From contig OW203767.1 of NCBI GenBank assembly GCA_934045905.1, positions 28,704,520-28,768,519 of the forward strand: a stretch of DNA of 64,000 nucleotides. Direction: 5' to 3'. The notes under the pieces were generated by a model. The model ran no database searches, was not told where the DNA came from, and saw nothing but the letters and a program-made list of their open reading frames with translations. A program made the position numbers and the translations under genes. Below are positions 60,815 through 64,000 of this stretch, piece by piece (the stretch's first letter is position 1; every line of letters starts with the position of its first letter). The DNA is from Leuctra nigra. Its lineage: Eukaryota > Arthropoda > Insecta > Plecoptera > Leuctridae.

Positions 60815-62151
60815 ACATTCTTCTTGTTAATAACAACCTTCTCCTCAACCCTCATTTTCAATTTTCTTCCAACTTCTCGGGCCCACTTCCTTCTATCCAT
60901 CAAGAATCCTGGTGTGTATTCCAATTCAATATATTCCACCTCTTTCTCTTTCGCCATCTTCTTCAACCCTTCATTCAAAGTTACTGAGTAATTACTTAGT
61001 AAACCCACAATACCTATTTTTATCTTTGGACCAAAAAAGGTTGTAGAGACTTGCATCAAATCCTCAAAATCTTTCATTATCTCGTCTTTATCCAACCGAT
61101 TCCAAACTTCCCTATTTCCCACTTGAAAAATTACTTTCTTCAGCCCACTCTGTTTTGCATAACATCCATCTTCAATTCTTGCAGTAATTTCCCTGATTTT
61201 TATTCCAGGCTCCCTTCTCACATGACATCCCTCACCCAACGCGAAAACCCAGGCTTCACTGCCACTCACATCTCCCATCAATAAAATTGTATCTTCCAAT
61301 GCTCTATTCTCTTCAAACGACTTTTGATTATCATCACTCCTCTTCAAATGACTCTTCTCGGACTTCTCTTCATAATCTTGATCATCTTTTTCCTGAGTAT
61401 CGTTCTCAATCATCATGTTATTTTCTTCTTCATTTTTGTTCTCTTGTTCTGCTTTCCTTTTCTGCACTTTCTTCTGTTTCTGTCGCTGTTCTTGCTGATG
61501 TTTATCTTGCTTATGCAATGATTCACACGACGAACTTACTTCTTGAACATTGCTTTGTGGTTGGTTTTCTTTATGCACGTTCAATTGAATACTCGTTTCA
61601 CTGCTTCCGCCTGTTGTCAAGATCTCTGCCATCTCCACATAATGTTTTTTATGATTATCATTGACTGTATTCATTAACTGTTCTAACCTATTTGTAATAT
61701 CTTGCCACTTGCCAACAAACTTTGCTCTCTCCCCCATTTGTTCTTGGCACTCTCGATCTCTTTCCTGAATATTATCTAATCTATCAGTCCGTCTCTCCTC
61801 TTCTAACCTAATCAATTCGTTTACATACCATATACTTCTCTTCACCATTTTCTCTTCCCATACATTTCTATCCAATACACTTTTCTTTATTCTTTTCAAC
61901 TCTTCTTTGCATTCACTTTCCCAAACCATTCTTTCAGCAAACATGTCAATTGAGTCATTATCTGCTTGTTCATGTATTTGTTTAATACCAGCAACTTCTT
62001 TCTTCCACTCTTCATGTACTATTTCCTGTTTTATCTTCATATCGGATATTTCTTCCTTCAATTCCCGTACCTCCATCATGAGTCTTTCAACCAAGCTGAC
62101 CTCACCTTCATTTACACTCCTCTTCATCTTGGATCTCAAATGCATCAACAA
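60757..62151 (-). CDS. LINE ORF1: coiled coil plus SGNH-hydrolase-like domain
   Basis: A 464-residue open frame. LINE ORF1 proteins bind the element's RNA and multimerise to form the RNP. Residues ~10-165 are charged and heptad-like, a probable coiled coil. 195-280 are a Gln/Lys/Glu-rich linker. 285-435 follow the order of an SGNH (GDSL) esterase fold: ILLMGDVSGS (288-298) in the block I position, CHVRREPGIKIREI (a C-x-PG-x-x-I-like stretch), VIFQVGNREVW (340-350) at block III, and FLMDRRKW (416-423) at block V. The esterase domain is known in ORF1 of CR1-like LINEs. Here the catalytic set is altered: no exact GDS, GTND replaced by VGNREVW, and the DxxH His replaced. No zinc knuckle is seen. 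The frame is intact, and ORF2 begins within its last 58 bp. The domain call is inference from pattern order. Confidence 0.75.
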   Translation of the reverse strand: MLMHLRSKMKRSVNEGEVSLVERLMMEVRELKEEISDMKIKQEIVHEEWKKEVAGIKQIHEQADNDSIDMFAERMVWESECKEELKRIKKSVLDRNVWEEKMVKRSIWYVNELIRLEEERRTDRLDNIQERDRECQEQMGERAKFVGKWQDITNRLEQLMNTVNDNHKKHYVEMAEILTTGGSSETSIQLNVHKENQPQSNVQEVSSSCESLHKQDKHQQEQRQKQKKVQKRKAEQENKNEEENNMMIENDTQEKDDQDYEEKSEKSHLKRSDDNQKSFEENRALEDTILLMGDVSGSEAWVFALGEGCHVRREPGIKIREITARIEDGCYAKQSGLKKVIFQVGNREVWNRLDKDEIMKDFEDLMQVSTTFFGPKIKIGIVGLLSNYSVTLNEGLKKMAKEKEVEYIELEYTPGFLMDRRKWAREVGRKLKMRVEEKVVINKKNVWTQSKRGFRTSWVSRIIL

Positions 62152-62520
62152 TTTTTTTCTTCACTTTAAACACCTTGGTTTAAAAAGTTAAATGTAGTTT
62201 TTGACCCGCAGTGAAATTTTACCCCATGTCACCGTGACAAATCTCTCTTCCTTTTTCCAATCCCGAACCACAGCAAAACCAAACTTAAATCTCGATATTT
62301 ATCAATATTCTACGTATTATTTACGAACCCTTTTGCTTTTTATGACCTTCCAGCACGTCTCCACTCAATACCTTCACTTTTCAGCCAAACACATTCCTAT
62401 TTCACAGTAAAATTAATTTTTAAATCGGACGATCTTATCTCCCTTTACAATAAGTTCACGGCCTTCGTGAACTTTTTCTTTTCTTTCGTGAACTTTTTTT
62501 TTTTAAGAATTAAATTCTTA
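62152..62520 (-). mobile_element. LINE 5' UTR and upstream junction (end not fixed)
   Basis: T- and C-rich (plus strand) sequence continues upstream of ORF1. AGTTCACGGCCTTCGTGAAC near 62454-62473 forms a perfect 8-bp hairpin. A third TTCGTGAAC lies at about 62482, and T runs and a palindromic AAGAATTAAATTCTT follow. These may mark the edge of the element, but no target-site duplication matching the sequence before the T run at 57538 could be found. Confidence 0.35.
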
Positions 62521-62561
62521 AAAATGCGTTTAACATGATTATGAGTGAGCACTAAAAGTCA

Positions 62562-62635
62562 AAAGACGACTGGTCAATTAGGAACTTAAGAAAGCGTCCT
62601 GAAGTCTAGGGTTCGGTTCCAGGGGCTGGCCAACG
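62562..62635 (+). mobile_element. possible tRNA-like SINE head
   Basis: ACTGGTCAATTAGGAAC, then ~30 bases later GGGTTCGGTTCC, resembles an A box-B box pair (B box consensus GGTTCRANNCC with one change). No partner copy with the same tail was identified in the window. Confidence 0.35.
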
Positions 62636-63973
62636 TTAGAGTGGATTTCAATGATTTAGACGAATATATCTTTTTTGGTTGGTTATTTTTAATCAACCAA
62701 CTATTAGGTTGACTAGTAGGTACTAGGTTTTAGTTTGACAAAATGATTTGATTATCAACTTTGCCCTTTTTTCAGAATAATAACATTATACGAATTTCGC
62801 GATAATATTGATTCCGTAATTTTATGGACTTACGCCCTGCCTAGAACTGATTTAGCTGGTGCATGAAACCTCTAACGACCTAGTATATGTAATTTCATTA
62901 ACAACATGAAATATATTTCTTTCGTATCAATCACAAACATATCCAACCGTATTAAAAGACATCCGGCAATCATTGTCTTTGAAGTAGCAACATAAATTCA
63001 CCATGTAATACGTGAACACGTGGGAACGTTGTTAAATATTTTTAAAAATATCTTCCTTCTGCTTTGAAAGCCATAGCATGAAACAAGCGGACAACTTGCT
63101 CTCTACTTTTTGGGGCTAGAAATCATGTATATTTCAAAGTGGATCACAACCACTTTTTGACACGGCCAGACTCGGGGGCAAATGCTCATTTCAATTTTAG
63201 TAAAAATATCAAAAACTCTTGTACAGTCAGTTTTCTCGGTCTGTGAAAAAGCGTCGCTGTCTCGCGCAAGATTCGCATGCGTTAGCCGGATAAGTAGTCA
63301 CGTGACAGAAGTCAAAGAAACACGATGTTTCCGAGATAATTAATCCACTCCGAGCAACAGCGAAACAGATTCCTGATGGGGGGGGGGGGGGGGGGGGGGA
63401 CTTGACACGGCGCCCTCGACATGCGCGAGACTTCACGTGGAACATTTCTGATTCAAACAGATGAAAATAATATTACTTAACTGTATTTGTTGTTGTACAT
63501 ATGTCATCATGTTATGTTTGTGTCTCTGACGTCAGATTCTTGGATTTTGTTCTGAAGTTTTGGTAAATTAAAACTTTTAGAATGTGTATAGTGTCTGGAA
63601 GAAAGGTCCTGCGAAGTGTCCTGGAGTTATTACGGGAATATTGATGCAAGGATAGGAAAGGAGTGGAACTAATCTACGAGGTTGATGAATTGGAACTATA
63701 CCAGCTATTTGTGTGTTTGGATTCTTAAATTTAAGTGTCAAAATGAATCGCCTTTAAATCTGAAAAAATTTAAAATCGATGTCAACCAATACGAATCTAA
63801 ACTGAATCTAAGCTGACGAATGGTCAAAAATAATTTTGCCACTGATTTTAGTCATAGCTTCTCACATATTAAAGAAATAGTTTGATTGATTATATCAAGT
63901 GCAATTTGTTGTTTCAAAGATTTGCTTTCCTTTGGGAAAATAAGAAACTGCTCTGAATTTAATTACGAAACCC

Positions 63974-63984
63974 GGCACCTCCAC
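63974..63984 (+). repeat. dispersed motif GGCACCTCCAC, 11 of 12
   Basis: Preceded by GAAACCC; the 18-mer GAAACCCGGCACCTCCAC is identical to that ending at 23231. The twelfth base differs (T). Confidence 0.65.
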
Positions 63985-64000
63985 TAACAGTTTCTCAGAT

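Larger units (their letters stand above)
62521..64000. other. noncoding with 22-G run
   Basis: No gene recognised. AT-rich except around a 22-G run (63378-63399). GACACGGC, the left flank of the dispersed motif at 54.9 kb, recurs at about 63160 and 63404. Confidence 0.5.

Noticed and set aside
1..64000. CRISPR arrays, operons or other prokaryotic systems
   Set aside because: No spaced direct repeats of CRISPR type, no ribosome-binding-site-led gene runs; composition and repeats are those of an animal genome.

Overview
This window is typical arthropod, most likely insect, noncoding DNA. It is AT-rich (roughly 35-37% GC by eye), has no prokaryotic gene layout, and shows no continuous host gene. 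It holds decayed non-LTR retrotransposons, SINEs with pol III heads derived from tRNA and 5S rRNA, many short inverted-repeat elements, microsatellites, and a short TTAGG run of the insect telomere type. Species cannot be named from the sequence; a hemipteran-like insect is a guess. It is best read as an intergenic or intronic stretch.

Layout. 1-109 is open to a TAA and could be the last exon of a gene entering from the left (weak). 110-19,400 is mostly unique AT-rich DNA with three SINE copies (about 2.5, 5.9 and 16.3 kb), a 120-bp palindromic repeat at 12.1 kb, several poly(G)/poly(C) runs and one TATA-type promoter candidate at 18.89 kb. 19.4-36 kb is rich in inverted-repeat elements: fold-back elements at 19.4, 29.5 and 33.0-34.5 kb, TIR elements at 26.1 and 35.3 kb, three members of a six-copy MITE family, and two copies of a separate ~300-bp interspersed repeat. 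A 33-bp-period minisatellite lies at 31.6-32.7 kb. A 5'-truncated LINE (RT C-terminal part) lies at 36.2-36.9 kb. 37-50 kb is mostly unique noncoding DNA. 50-54 kb carries a TA-flanked MITE, a third copy of the ~300-bp repeat, two more MITEs, a second 5S-derived SINE and a long CTT microsatellite. 57.54-62.15 kb, continuing an unknown distance upstream, is the only substantial coding unit: a near full-length LINE on the minus strand with ORF1 (coiled coil plus a degenerate SGNH-hydrolase-like domain) and ORF2 (AP endonuclease plus reverse transcriptase). ORF2 is broken by a 38-bp local duplication.

How the parts relate. The LINE proteins would form an RNP that nicks DNA and reverse-transcribes its own RNA; such machinery can also mobilise SINEs, but nothing here pairs a particular SINE with this LINE. 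The most unusual pattern not explained by ordinary annotation is the 12-mer GGCACCTCCACC. It recurs at scattered positions across 40 kb, always on the plus strand, and its reverse complement is the core of the 33-bp minisatellite. A second pattern is the set of YY1/Pho-like CGCCATNTT sites, three in each arm of the 1.46-kb fold-back element. No prokaryotic-type defence system, CRISPR array or gene cluster is present.
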